Below are positions 7,656 to 16,051 of a stretch of DNA of 54,629 bases, piece by piece (positions within the stretch are counted from its first letter, which is position 1; each line of letters starts with the position of its first letter). A program made the position numbers and the translations under genes. Location of the stretch: contig JAGQPX010000013.1 of NCBI GenBank assembly GCA_020426505.1, forward strand, positions 1-54,629. Direction: 5' to 3'. Below the pieces are notes generated by a model that was not told the origin of the DNA, did no database searches, and worked only from the letters and a program-made list of their open reading frames with translations. The stretch comes from Planctomycetaceae bacterium (lineage in GTDB: Bacteria; Planctomycetota; Planctomycetia; Planctomycetales; Planctomycetaceae).

Positions 7656-9578
7656 TTAGAAGATCCAGTTGACTGCCAGACTCCAGTTCTGCATGGACCA
7701 AGTCTGATAGTCGATGTCCGGGTGAGGCTCGTCGGGGAAGGCTTTCCAGCGAATCGAATCGCCCGCTCGGGCCACATTGCCGATCACGGTCAACGTATAC
7801 CCCGCCTGGAATTGGGCCGACTCGAAGATGTGGAACTTGTTGATGACGGGAACGTGTTTCAGCACGTTGGCCTGGACGAAGACAGACTGCTCGAACAGGG
7901 GGGATGCGTGTGTGTGTGACTCGCGATTATCGAATCCTTCATCGAAAAGGTCGTCAGGATCCGTGGGATCATCGACCAGGAAGTTATCGGGTCCGTTCGG
8001 AGATAGTAAGGTATCAAGGTAGAACGAGACCGGGTCGCCGATGTTTCTGCCGGAAATTCGAACTTGCTCATGGTTGGCGAGCAATCCGAAGGTTGACTGA
8101 CCCCAGATCGAGAAGTTTTTACTTTGGCCGAAGTCGTATCGCAGACCCGCTTCAGGACCGGCCATGTGACTATCAACGTTCGACTTCAAGTTGGCATCTA
8201 GGAAGAGATCCCCCGGGTTGAGCCCGACACCAGTCGGACTGGTCGCAGTTGTTGGTCGAAATGTTGCCCCAACGTTCGTATTACCACCCTGATTGGCCGC
8301 ACCGCCGCCACCGGCAGCCGCACCATTGATCGTGTAGCTCAGACCACTATCGATCCCTCGGAACGCGAAGCGATCATCCATGTATAGATAACGGGCTCCA
8401 TAGGTTGGTCGGAGCGATACCCATTTCCGTTTGTAAATTGGCTCATGATAGAGGTTTAGATTGCCGCCAAAGGCACTCGTCTGTGTCATGACTTGGAAGA
8501 AGGTGTCAAATTTCTGGGCGTTTCCAGTATATTGGTTGAGGGTTTCGCCGCCTACGGGCACCGCGTCGAAGCCTTCTGCAAACTCGAGGGGAACACTCCC
8601 GTAAAGAGCAGAGACGGGGACATCTCCTCCCGCGGAATTTGCAAGGATTAAGTCCTGAGTGATCGGAATGCCGTTCCAGTTCGTGTATCCGTATTCGACG
8701 TTCTCCTGGCCGAGTCCCGCCCAGAATCCGGTTAGCATCACTCCAGTCCCTCGTTCGTCCATGAATCCGAATCGGCCTCGGATACCGTGGGCATTGACAT
8801 CCTCAAAAATCGTCATGTTTCGAGTTGGAAAGGCACCGGGAGTCGTCTCATATGTTGCATCATCCAGTGGGGCCGCGTCTGGGAGGATCGCAAAAGGGAT
8901 GATTCCAGGACCTACGGGGACACGCTGCAGTCCAGCAAATCCCCCAGCCCCCAGACCAAAGTTGGCTGGTGCGCCTCCGAGGCCAAAGTTGCTGATGGGA
9001 AATCCAACGATGCTGTTGCCTCCCGTGGCTCCGGCTGTCGCTCCCGCATTTGCGCCCGTGTTGTTTACGAAACCCAATCCGGCCGGAACGAGCGGCAAAG
9101 GCGTCTCGCCGATCGTTGCATTTCCCGGTCCGCGGTAGTTCGTGTACAGATACTCCGTCGTGAAGAAGTAGTCACGTTTGCGGTGGAGGATCTCCTTGAA
9201 CCACAAGCCGTCACGGTTGTAGGTCTGTTGTTTTGAAACGTTCGGCGGGTAGTACGGCGAGATGCCGGGGGACGGTTGAAAACTGTGTGGGGTGTTCGCA
9301 GGCCAGATCGCTCCGGGATTGTTGTTTCCATAAGCCGGGTGAAATCCGCCGGCCCCCGGAGGGTACGCGTACGGGGTCGATTGCCCACGGATCTGAGGCT
9401 TGTCTGCTTCGGGCGGCTGACCGATCTCGGCAAACGATGTCAGAGACACCCTCCCCGTGAGGGCATCTTCGAATGATGCAGGCGTCACGGAATGATCGGG
9501 AGATTGGGCTGACGTCTCTCCAGCAGCGAGCAACAAGAGAATGCTCGACAATGCTGCGATCCAGGTTGGAATCCGCAT
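7656..9578 (-). CDS. BBP7 family outer-membrane beta-barrel protein
   Basis: 640 residues from the ATG at 9578, which has AAGGA 7 bases upstream and starts a clean signal peptide (MRIPTWIAALSSILLLLAAGETSAQ). The mature part begins with a Pro/Gly/Asn/Tyr-rich stretch, then KRDYFFTTEYLYT, a long Gly/Ala/Asn-rich segment (about residues 170-240), and the family signature around SLRPTYGARYLYMDDRFAFRG. The C-terminal half has alternating hydrophobic beta strands (FHIFESAQFQAGYTLTVIG). This fits the planctomycete BBP7 (PF07585-type) family, presumed barrel proteins of the outer membrane. Function of the family is unknown. Monocistronic by appearance, with a strong terminator. Confidence 0.86.
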   Translation of the reverse strand: MRIPTWIAALSSILLLLAAGETSAQSPDHSVTPASFEDALTGRVSLTSFAEIGQPPEADKPQIRGQSTPYAYPPGAGGFHPAYGNNNPGAIWPANTPHSFQPSPGISPYYPPNVSKQQTYNRDGLWFKEILHRKRDYFFTTEYLYTNYRGPGNATIGETPLPLVPAGLGFVNNTGANAGATAGATGGNSIVGFPISNFGLGGAPANFGLGAGGFAGLQRVPVGPGIIPFAILPDAAPLDDATYETTPGAFPTRNMTIFEDVNAHGIRGRFGFMDERGTGVMLTGFWAGLGQENVEYGYTNWNGIPITQDLILANSAGGDVPVSALYGSVPLEFAEGFDAVPVGGETLNQYTGNAQKFDTFFQVMTQTSAFGGNLNLYHEPIYKRKWVSLRPTYGARYLYMDDRFAFRGIDSGLSYTINGAAAGGGGAANQGGNTNVGATFRPTTATSPTGVGLNPGDLFLDANLKSNVDSHMAGPEAGLRYDFGQSKNFSIWGQSTFGLLANHEQVRISGRNIGDPVSFYLDTLLSPNGPDNFLVDDPTDPDDLFDEGFDNRESHTHASPLFEQSVFVQANVLKHVPVINKFHIFESAQFQAGYTLTVIGNVARAGDSIRWKAFPDEPHPDIDYQTWSMQNWSLAVNWIF

Positions 9579-9835
9579 CTGTACGTCCTTGGCTGACATC
9601 GGGGCATACGTTCCGGTCCGTCTCACGCTATACGCATCCACGCGCAAGTGGACAGACTTGCGGTTAGTATCGGTCTACCGGTTTGGCAAACTGTAACGGT
9701 TATTCCGAACTTGACGGATTTCCGGACTGGAGCGGAGCCGTCACGTCTCCACTTGAGAGTCGCAGTGGATGCAATTCGGCCGTTTCCGCTTGTCCACGAT
9801 TGACATGGTGGCAAGGACTGCAGGAAAGTTGCAGT

Positions 9836-10141
9836 TCACGTGCCGGGTAAGGACGGGCGTCCTCGGTGTTGCCAATGCAGTCGATCCGTCGTGAGGAGCC
9901 CTCGGCGGAGGGCGCAGTTCAGGCAGATTTGTTCATCGCCGTTGCTCAGGAAGATTTCGCCATCGAGGATGAGGTGGAAGTAAGCGTCGCCGGGTGTCTG
10001 CACATAGCAGTACTGACGTTCGGAACCGCGTTTGGTTGCTGCGCGCCAGCTCTCGCCGTCGATCACATACAGCCGTCGATCGGCAGTATCTGCCGGAAGT
10101 TCGCTTTCAGCCGGTTGGTTTTTCTCGTCTTCATTGGCCAT
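9836..10141 (-). CDS. Small conserved-looking protein, possibly frameshifted at its C-terminus
   Basis: 101 residues from the ATG at 10141 (MANEDEKNQPAESELP), whose first base is the last base of the glmM-like stop codon, so it is translationally coupled. A Glu-rich head is followed by RRLYVIDGESWRAATKRG, YVQTPGDAYFHLILDGEIFLSNG and CLNC. The frame then stops at 9836. A neighbouring frame, open from there to a TAA at 9700-9702, reads IDCIGNTEDARPYPARELQL then SCSPCHH, giving a second CxxC. A single frame change would join CLNC and CSPC into a possible four-Cys zinc site and extend the gene to 9700. I do not recognise the family. Confidence 0.65.
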   Translation of the reverse strand: MANEDEKNQPAESELPADTADRRLYVIDGESWRAATKRGSERQYCYVQTPGDAYFHLILDGEIFLSNGDEQICLNCALRRGLLTTDRLHWQHRGRPSLPGT

Positions 10142-11490
10142 TACGACACCGCTTCCTTCGCAACGGCGACCGCTTCCGTACACAGGGACTTGGCGATCGC
10201 CTCGTCGGGGGCTTCCGCGATGACACGAATGATCGGCTCCGTGTTACTCGCACGCACCTGAACCCAGCGATCGGGCCAGTCAAGCCGGAGCCCGTCCCCA
10301 TCGGTCGGCGTGGCATCGGCGTACTTGGCGCGAAGAGCGTCACATGCCGCACCGACTCGTTCGGCCGGACACGTGAGTTTGTCCTTGATGATCGTATATC
10401 TGGGCAGCGAATTGGCCCACTTGGCGACGGTGCGATCGTCCGTCGCCAGTCCTGCGAGAACGTACGCCATTGATACAAAGCTGTCGCGGACGAATCCGAC
10501 CTGCGGCTCGATCACGCCGCCGTTCCCCTCGCCCCCCAGAACCGCGCCGACCTGTTTCATCATCGACACAACGTTTGCTTCGCCGACGTGGCTTCGGTGA
10601 AAAGGGCAGCCGTGCTTCTCGGCAAGATCGGCCGTCACGCGGCTTGTCGAGCCGTTGACGACGATCGGGCCTTTCCGATCGGCCAACACGAAGTCCGCAC
10701 ACAGAGCAAGTGTTAACTCCTCGCCAATGTACCGGCCGTTGTTGTCCACGATTGCGAGCCGGTCCGCATCCGGGTCCTGGGCGAACCCCACGTCCGCCCC
10801 TTGCTCACGCACGGCATCACACAATCCGGTGAGATTGACCGCCAGTGGCTCGGGGGTGTGATCGAATTGGCCATCCGCCGTTCCGCCGAGCACCGTGACC
10901 TCGCAACCCAACTGCTCGAGAAACCCTGGTGTCGCCACCGCCCCCGAACCATGATTGCAATCGAGGATCACCTTCGGACGTCTTCGACGGATGGCGTCCG
11001 CGTCGATCAATCGCAGGACGCGGTCGATATGCGGACCGGCTGGATCGTCGAGCGTTTTGATGGTTCCGATTCGGTCCCAACTCCGATAGGAGAACTCGCC
11101 GGATTCGAGCAACGCGACGAATCGCTGGCCGAGTTCCGAGTTGAAGACAGAGCCTTCAGATGAGAATGGTTTCAGCCCGTTCCATTCGCTCGGGTTATGC
11201 GAAGCCGTAATCTGCAAGCCACCCGCAGCGTTGTGGTGCGAACAGAGGACGCCACACGTCGGGGTCGTGGAGATGTCCGCGTCCAGCACGCGGCAACCGG
11301 TCGCCAGCAGTCCGGACAACACCGCATGCTTGACCATCATGCCGCTGGATCGACCGTCCCGCGAGAGAACGACCGTGCCGCCGTCGACCATCGTTCCCAG
11401 AGCGGCTGCGAATCGAGTGACATACTCCGGATCGAGGCCATCTCCGATGACTCCCCGCAGGCCTGAAATGCTGAGTATCCGTTGTGTCAC
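10141..11490 (-). CDS. glmM: Phosphoglucosamine mutase / phosphohexomutase
   Basis: 449 residues from a GTG start. All alpha-D-phosphohexomutase landmarks are present: phosphoserine loop TASHNPSEWNG (Ser97), metal site DPDADR (D239, D241, D243), sugar-recognition loop GGEGNGG (319-325) and the phosphate clamp RASNTEPIIR near the C-terminus. Phosphoglucosamine mutase converts GlcN-6-P to GlcN-1-P for UDP-GlcNAc; a phosphomannomutase/phosphoglucomutase role cannot be excluded from sequence alone. It is coupled to the small protein downstream by a one-base stop/start overlap. Confidence 0.9.
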   Translation of the reverse strand: MTQRILSISGLRGVIGDGLDPEYVTRFAAALGTMVDGGTVVLSRDGRSSGMMVKHAVLSGLLATGCRVLDADISTTPTCGVLCSHHNAAGGLQITASHNPSEWNGLKPFSSEGSVFNSELGQRFVALLESGEFSYRSWDRIGTIKTLDDPAGPHIDRVLRLIDADAIRRRRPKVILDCNHGSGAVATPGFLEQLGCEVTVLGGTADGQFDHTPEPLAVNLTGLCDAVREQGADVGFAQDPDADRLAIVDNNGRYIGEELTLALCADFVLADRKGPIVVNGSTSRVTADLAEKHGCPFHRSHVGEANVVSMMKQVGAVLGGEGNGGVIEPQVGFVRDSFVSMAYVLAGLATDDRTVAKWANSLPRYTIIKDKLTCPAERVGAACDALRAKYADATPTDGDGLRLDWPDRWVQVRASNTEPIIRVIAEAPDEAIAKSLCTEAVAVAKEAVS

Positions 11491-11872
11491 GTGTGTCTCC
11501 GTTTTGAGGTGTACGTCCGACCCGGATCATACCGTGCAGGTCAAGCAATCGGGAGCAGACGGAGTTTCAGTGTAGCGGCATCTTGAGTGTCGCGGAGTCA
11601 TAACTGTTTCTAATGATCGTGCACGATGGCGAGGGTGGCATGCCCTGACGTCAGGAAGGGCGTGGCGCATGGTTCTGGAGCAAGGATCTCGTGAGAGGCA
11701 CCCGCCACCCCCGTCCCGTTGGTCTGAGCGTGCCACCCCAATTTCATCAAGAGCTTCTGTGCTCGCAGGGGGCAGTGCTCACGGTGTGTCAATGTGTCTC
11801 ACTGATTGACGGGACTGTGGGAGATTCGCAACAATCGCACACATCTCCCTCTGTTTCTGCCACACCAAGCCC
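11491..11872. other. Divergent intergenic region with repeat family 1 copy C
   Basis: 382 bases between the divergent glmM-like and sialidase-like genes, so promoters for both should lie here. I see no convincing coding frame. Bases 11633-11738 form a repeat bounded by GGGTGGCATGC (11633-11643) and GCGTGCCACCC (11728-11738), with an additional GCCACCC at 11704-11710. Read on the minus strand from 11738 it repeats the order GGGTGGC, TCAGAC, CAACGGGA seen in copies A and B. A CTGACGTCAG palindrome lies at 11645-11654. Confidence 0.6.
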
Positions 11873-13045
11873 ATGTCCTCCAACTCAGAGTCTACGGTTT
11901 CTCACCCCACCCGGCGAAGGTTTCTTCAGGCGACGGCAGCGACCGCTGCGGGCTGTTGCCTGTTGCGTCGAGCGAGCGGAGCAGCACCCGCGATCAACGT
12001 CATCGAGACGAAGGTCATCAGTGTCGAGCCGCACCTCTATCATGGTTGGCCGACGCTGGCTCAGCGAACGGATGGGGAATTATTACTGGTCTGGTCCGGA
12101 GGACGAGAGGCGCATGTCTGCCCGTTTGGCCGGGTCGACTGGATGCGGTCGACCGATGAGGGGAAGACGTGGACATGGCCTCGCACACTGATCGACGGGC
12201 CGAGCGATGATCGTGACGCGGGCGTTGTCGAGACGGCTGACGGTTCAATTCTTGTCACAACGTTCACCTCCGTCGCCTGGGAGTCGGTGTTCGCAAAGTC
12301 GGTCGACCGGGATGACGATCGACACCACCGGTGGGAAGCCGCTGCGGCTCGACTCACCCCGGAGGAACGTCAGGCCGAGCTGGGGACGTGGATGATTCGC
12401 TCGACCGACGGGGGAATCAACTGGTCGGAAAGATACCGCGTGCCGGTCAACAGTCCGCACGGTCCGGTGAGGCTCGACGATGGCCGGCTTCTCTACGCCG
12501 GAAAGCAACTCTGGGAAGCGGTGGCCCGGGTCGGAGTCTCGATCTCGTCCGATGACGGGGTCAGTTGGGGGGCCGTCATCGAGATTCCCGCGAGAGAAGG
12601 GGACGACTTCAACAACTACCACGAGTTGCACGCCGTACAGGCGGGCGATGGTCGTATCATTGTGCAGATCCGCAATCATAATTCCCGGAACGAACGGGAG
12701 ACGTTGCAAACGCATTCAGACGACGGCGGGCAGACATGGGTCGTGCCCTATTCGATCGGCGTGTGGGGACTCCCCTCGCACCTGCTTCGACTGCGAGACG
12801 ATCGTCTGCTGATGACATATGGACACCGACGTGCACCATTGGGGAATCAGGCACGTGTGAGCGACGACGGTGGGCGGACATGGTCCGATCCTGTCAACGT
12901 CTCAGGAGACGGAGCGTCAGGCGACCTGGGCTATCCCTCGACGGTTGAGTTGAGCGACGGCTCACTCTTGTCGGTGTGGTACGAAAAGCTCGCGGACAGT
13001 CCGCAAGCCGTCCTGCGTCAGGCCCGCTGGCGATTGGAAGGCTGA
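11873..13045 (+). CDS. Tat-exported sialidase-like (BNR repeat) protein
   Basis: 390 residues. The N-terminus PTRRRFLQATAATAAGCC is a twin-arginine export signal. The mature protein is a six-bladed beta-propeller candidate with Asp-box (BNR) repeats: STDEGKTWTW, STDGGINWSE, SSDDGVSWGA, SDDGGQTWVV and SDDGGRTWSD. Such proteins are annotated exo-alpha-sialidase or neuraminidase-like, but many planctomycete members are glycan-binding or act on other sugars. Catalytic Arg triad assignment is not possible by eye. RNase D follows 2 bases after the stop, probably only a shared transcript. No clear ribosome site precedes the ATG. Confidence 0.87.
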   Translation: MSSNSESTVSHPTRRRFLQATAATAAGCCLLRRASGAAPAINVIETKVISVEPHLYHGWPTLAQRTDGELLLVWSGGREAHVCPFGRVDWMRSTDEGKTWTWPRTLIDGPSDDRDAGVVETADGSILVTTFTSVAWESVFAKSVDRDDDRHHRWEAAAARLTPEERQAELGTWMIRSTDGGINWSERYRVPVNSPHGPVRLDDGRLLYAGKQLWEAVARVGVSISSDDGVSWGAVIEIPAREGDDFNNYHELHAVQAGDGRIIVQIRNHNSRNERETLQTHSDDGGQTWVVPYSIGVWGLPSHLLRLRDDRLLMTYGHRRAPLGNQARVSDDGGRTWSDPVNVSGDGASGDLGYPSTVELSDGSLLSVWYEKLADSPQAVLRQARWRLEG

Positions 13046-13047
13046 CC

Positions 13048-14226
13048 ATGCCGGGGAGACTCATCAAGACGCAATCCGCATTCGATACGCTGTGCGATCA
13101 CATTGCGGATACCGGTCTCGTCGCATTTGACACGGAGTTTGTCTCGGAGTCGTACTATCGTCCAAGGTTGTGCCTGCTGCAATTCGCAACGACGGAAAAG
13201 CAAGCGATTGTTGATCCATTTGAAATCGAGTGCCTCGACCGGTGGTGGCAGCTGTTCGCTGACGATGAAACAACGGTTGTCGCTCACGGCGCGCGAGAGG
13301 AGGTGCGGTTCTGTTTGCACTTCGCACAGGCCCCGCCTCGCAAACTGGTCGATGTTCAAGTCGCCGAGGGGCTGCTCAGTCGAGGGTTCCCACTCTCGTA
13401 CAAAGCGCTCGTGCAACGTGTCATCAACGAACGGGTTGACTCGCATGAGACGCGGACCGACTGGGGCAAACGACCGCTCGCCAAACGACAGATCGACTAT
13501 GCACTCGAAGATGTCGAACATCTGCTCCGAATCTGGGAGGAACAACAAAAGGCGCTGACAAAGCTCGGCCGACTGCAATGGGCGTGGGACGAGTTCGAGC
13601 GACGAAACGGCGTGTACGCGGCCGAGGACGAGGGAGAACGCTGGCGGAAAGTCTCTGGAGTGCATCGGCTCTCACGACGTGAGATGGCGATCGTTCGCGA
13701 ACTCTTTGACTGGCGCGACGAACAGGCCCAGCAACGTGACAAGCCCCCGCGAACCATCTTGCGAGACGATCTGATCACCGATCTTGCACGTCGCAAGCCT
13801 CGCAGTTTGCCGGACGTCACGACCACTCGCGGAATGCGAAGCGGTCACCGAAGAGACGCAGAGGACCTCTTCGCGTGCGTGCAGCGAGCAATGGCGCTGC
13901 CGGATGATGAGTGTCCGAAGAAGTCATCAAATCATCGAGCCGAGCCACAGGAGGATGTGCTGGCCAAACTACTGGGGATTGCGCTCGCGGATCGTTGTTC
14001 CGAGTTTGGTCTCTCTCAGTCCATCGTGGGCTCGATGTCCGACCTGCAGGATCTCGTTCGCTGGCACGCCTTCAAAGGGCGAACGGGATCACCGCCGCTA
14101 CTGCTTCAAGGTTGGCGGGCGGAAGTCTGTGGGAACGTGTTGACCGATTTGCTCGACGGCCGAGTCTCGATCCGCGTAGCCGATTACCAGCAGGAGGCGC
14201 CTCTCTGCTTTGAGCCCGTTGAGTAA
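13048..14226 (+). CDS. rnd: Ribonuclease D (DEDD exonuclease with HRDC domain)
   Basis: 392 residues from the ATG at 13048, two bases after the preceding stop, with TTGGAAGG upstream. It is a 3'-5' exoribonuclease of tRNA and stable RNA maturation. Exo I is AFDTEF (D28, E30). Exo III is YALEDVEHLL (Y151, D155). The Exo II position, Asp in HAGSEDLEVF-type motifs, is Glu here (HGAREEV, E85), an unusual substitution. An HRDC-like domain follows (VHRLSRREMAIVREL, then PPRTILRDDLITDLARRKPRS). The C-terminal ~100 residues form a second helical unit. Confidence 0.93.
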   Translation: MPGRLIKTQSAFDTLCDHIADTGLVAFDTEFVSESYYRPRLCLLQFATTEKQAIVDPFEIECLDRWWQLFADDETTVVAHGAREEVRFCLHFAQAPPRKLVDVQVAEGLLSRGFPLSYKALVQRVINERVDSHETRTDWGKRPLAKRQIDYALEDVEHLLRIWEEQQKALTKLGRLQWAWDEFERRNGVYAAEDEGERWRKVSGVHRLSRREMAIVRELFDWRDEQAQQRDKPPRTILRDDLITDLARRKPRSLPDVTTTRGMRSGHRRDAEDLFACVQRAMALPDDECPKKSSNHRAEPQEDVLAKLLGIALADRCSEFGLSQSIVGSMSDLQDLVRWHAFKGRTGSPPLLLQGWRAEVCGNVLTDLLDGRVSIRVADYQQEAPLCFEPVE

Positions 14227-14265
14227 CGCCCAACTCGTGGTCCGTCGGGGCGAAGAATTCGGTTT

Positions 14266-14352
14266 GGGTGGCAGGGTCAGGTCAACGGGACGGCCCTGAC
14301 GTTGTGCCTCCAAACACCGGGGCCATCTGCTACTCGACTGACCCCGCCACCC
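14266..14352. repeat. Palindromic intergenic repeat, family 1 copy B
   Basis: Located between the convergent RNase D and receiver-protein genes. Arms GGGTGGCAGGGTC (14266-14278) and GACCCCGCCACCC (14340-14352) are complementary at 12 of 13 positions. CAACGGGA follows the left arm at 14283-14290, as in copies A and C. Its place between two 3' ends suggests a possible role as a transcription barrier, but there is no T-tract. Confidence 0.75.
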
Positions 14353-14379
14353 GACGTTGAGTAACTCCCGTCGGCGACC

Positions 14380-14760
14380 TCATTTGTTCGACGGAAGATG
14401 ACGATTCAGAAGCTCGCCGATCGTCGCGTCGAACTTGCCGCGTGAAAGGACCTCGGTGCAACCGGCCTCCTTTGCTGCGATCAGTAGACGTTCTTTCACA
14501 TGTGGTCCGTAGGCGACGGTCGGCGTGGCGTGCCGCACGTTTGCACCTTCGGCGACCCGCACGATGTCGAGGCCGGGCGTTTCGAGATCGATCAGCACCA
14601 GCGCAAAGTTTGACTCCCCGAGTTGCTCAATCGCGGACTCGCCGCGGGCGACCGTGCGTAGAGACGCCCCCTTCGCAGTGACGGCTCCCTGAATGCGGCT
14701 GCCCAGGAACAGGTCAGCCGAGATCAGTAACACCTCATGTTGGGGAGAGTCTTCTGTCAT
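14380..14760 (-). CDS. Degenerate response-regulator receiver protein
   Basis: 126 residues, a stand-alone CheY-like fold. LVLIDLETPGLDIV carries the phospho-acceptor position (D58). However, strand 1 has LLISADLF with a single acidic residue instead of a pair, and the expected Lys after strand 5 is Arg (EVLSRGKFD). It may therefore be phosphorylated poorly, or act as a constitutive adaptor. No output domain. The ATG overlaps the stop of the upstream DUF1080 gene by 4 bases (ATGA), so the two are co-translated. Confidence 0.8.
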   Translation of the reverse strand: MTEDSPQHEVLLISADLFLGSRIQGAVTAKGASLRTVARGESAIEQLGESNFALVLIDLETPGLDIVRVAEGANVRHATPTVAYGPHVKERLLIAAKEAGCTEVLSRGKFDATIGELLNRHLPSNK

Positions 14761-15569
14761 TTGCCGTCATTCGTTTTGACGCTTGTTTCAGCAGTCGAGG
14801 TGCTGAGTTCGTCAGCGGGAGTCAACAGGTCGCGAATCCAGATGTTGCGGAAACGGACCGGGTTCCCATGGAACTGCAGGGCGAGCGGCTCTCGTAGCGG
14901 ATGAGCCATGTACGTCGGCGGGATCATGAAGTCGGTGACGCCTTGAAGTTCATAGTCGTTCTGGACAAGCACTCCATTGTGCAGCACGGTCAATGCCCCG
15001 GGCGCCTTCAGCTCGCCATCTGCATGAAATCGTGGAGCCCGGAAGATGATATCGTACGTCTGCCATTCGCCCGGCGGACGACAGGCATTCACCAGTGGCG
15101 GTCGCTGTTTGTACACCGCTGCACACTGACCGTCGAAGTACGTCGTGTTGTCGTACGAGTCGAGGACCTGCACTTCGTAGCGTCCCATGAGATAGACGCC
15201 GCTGTTCCCACGTTCCTGTCCCGTCCCTTTCACCTCAGCGGGCGTGGCGAACTCCAGGTGCAACTGGCAGTCGCCGAAGCCCTGTTTCGTCGAAACGTTA
15301 CTGCCGACGATGGCATAGTCCTCCTCGACCGTCCAGTTCTCGACACCGTTCCATGCAGACAGATCGCCTCCTGAGAAGAGCACAATCGCGTCCGAAGGAG
15401 GCTGCGTACCTTCGCCGGGACTCACGACCGCCGGCTCGGCCCAGTCGACGCCACTCTTCCACTCGGGAAAGAAGGCCATCGCGGATGAGATAACGATCGT
15501 CGATATGCCAAGCATTGCGAGCGACGAAATCACACGCGGGAAGCGAATAGACCGGCCACGAAATCGCAT
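14757..15569 (-). CDS. Membrane-anchored or secreted DUF1080 protein
   Basis: 270 residues from the ATG at 15569, which has AAGGA 8 bases upstream; an in-frame extension to 15689 is less likely. The basic N-terminus (MRFRGRSIRFPRV) precedes one hydrophobic helix, either a signal anchor or an uncleaved signal. The DUF1080 domain is seen as IVLFSGGDLSAWNG, NSGVYLMGRYEVQVLDSYDN and PPGEWQTYDIIFRAPRF, ending with PVRFRNIWIRDL. This is the glycan-related concanavalin-like fold. Coupled by ATGA to the receiver protein, an unusual pairing of an exported and a signalling-type domain. Confidence 0.88.
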   Translation of the reverse strand: MRFRGRSIRFPRVISSLAMLGISTIVISSAMAFFPEWKSGVDWAEPAVVSPGEGTQPPSDAIVLFSGGDLSAWNGVENWTVEEDYAIVGSNVSTKQGFGDCQLHLEFATPAEVKGTGQERGNSGVYLMGRYEVQVLDSYDNTTYFDGQCAAVYKQRPPLVNACRPPGEWQTYDIIFRAPRFHADGELKAPGALTVLHNGVLVQNDYELQGVTDFMIPPTYMAHPLREPLALQFHGNPVRFRNIWIRDLLTPADELSTSTAETSVKTNDGK

Positions 15570-15716
15570 GGTGTGGTTCCTTGTGGGTGAATCGATTGCA
15601 GAATACTGGTCGAGATGAGCATTCTGACGATCGCTCCCGACAAATCGCAACCGATTGGTCGACAGGAATTGCTCATTTCGCTCGACCACATAGGTCGTCC
15701 ACTGAAGCGATGTTTT

Positions 15717-15845
15717 GTTTCACCACGGAGACACGGAGGTCACATCTGCTGATGTCGCCGCTAGGAGTTTGAATTGAGCGCAGATGGCGCTGATCGGGCT
15801 GGTGCGAGCTTCATTCCTCCGTGTCTCCGCGCCTCCGTGGTGAAC
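15717..15845. repeat. Long inverted repeat in a 480-base intergenic region
   Basis: GTTTCACCACGGAGACACGG and following AGG (15717-15739) are matched by CCTCCGTGTCTCCGCGCCTC then CGTGGTGAAC (15816-15845), an inverted repeat with one insertion of about 7 bases. The CACCACGGAGACACGGAGG type of sequence is, to my recollection, a widespread intergenic repeat in several phyla. It lies in 15570-16051, the gap between the divergent DUF1080 and DUF900 genes. The rest of that gap shows no gene and should contain both promoters. Confidence 0.65.
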
Positions 15846-16051
15846 AGACGGTCCGATGACAGACCTTTCGACCGTCCCCGCACAGGGCGAATGCGGCAGA
15901 TGTTGCCGGATGCAGTCGGAGAAGGACCCAGCCGCGATGGGGAGCAGTCATCTCATGTTGGTTGGGCGATTCGAGTCACCGTATATTCCTCGCCGCTCGC
16001 AATCCCGTAGGTACTCTGAAACTCGGGCGATTCGCCTTGGAGGATTCTTTG

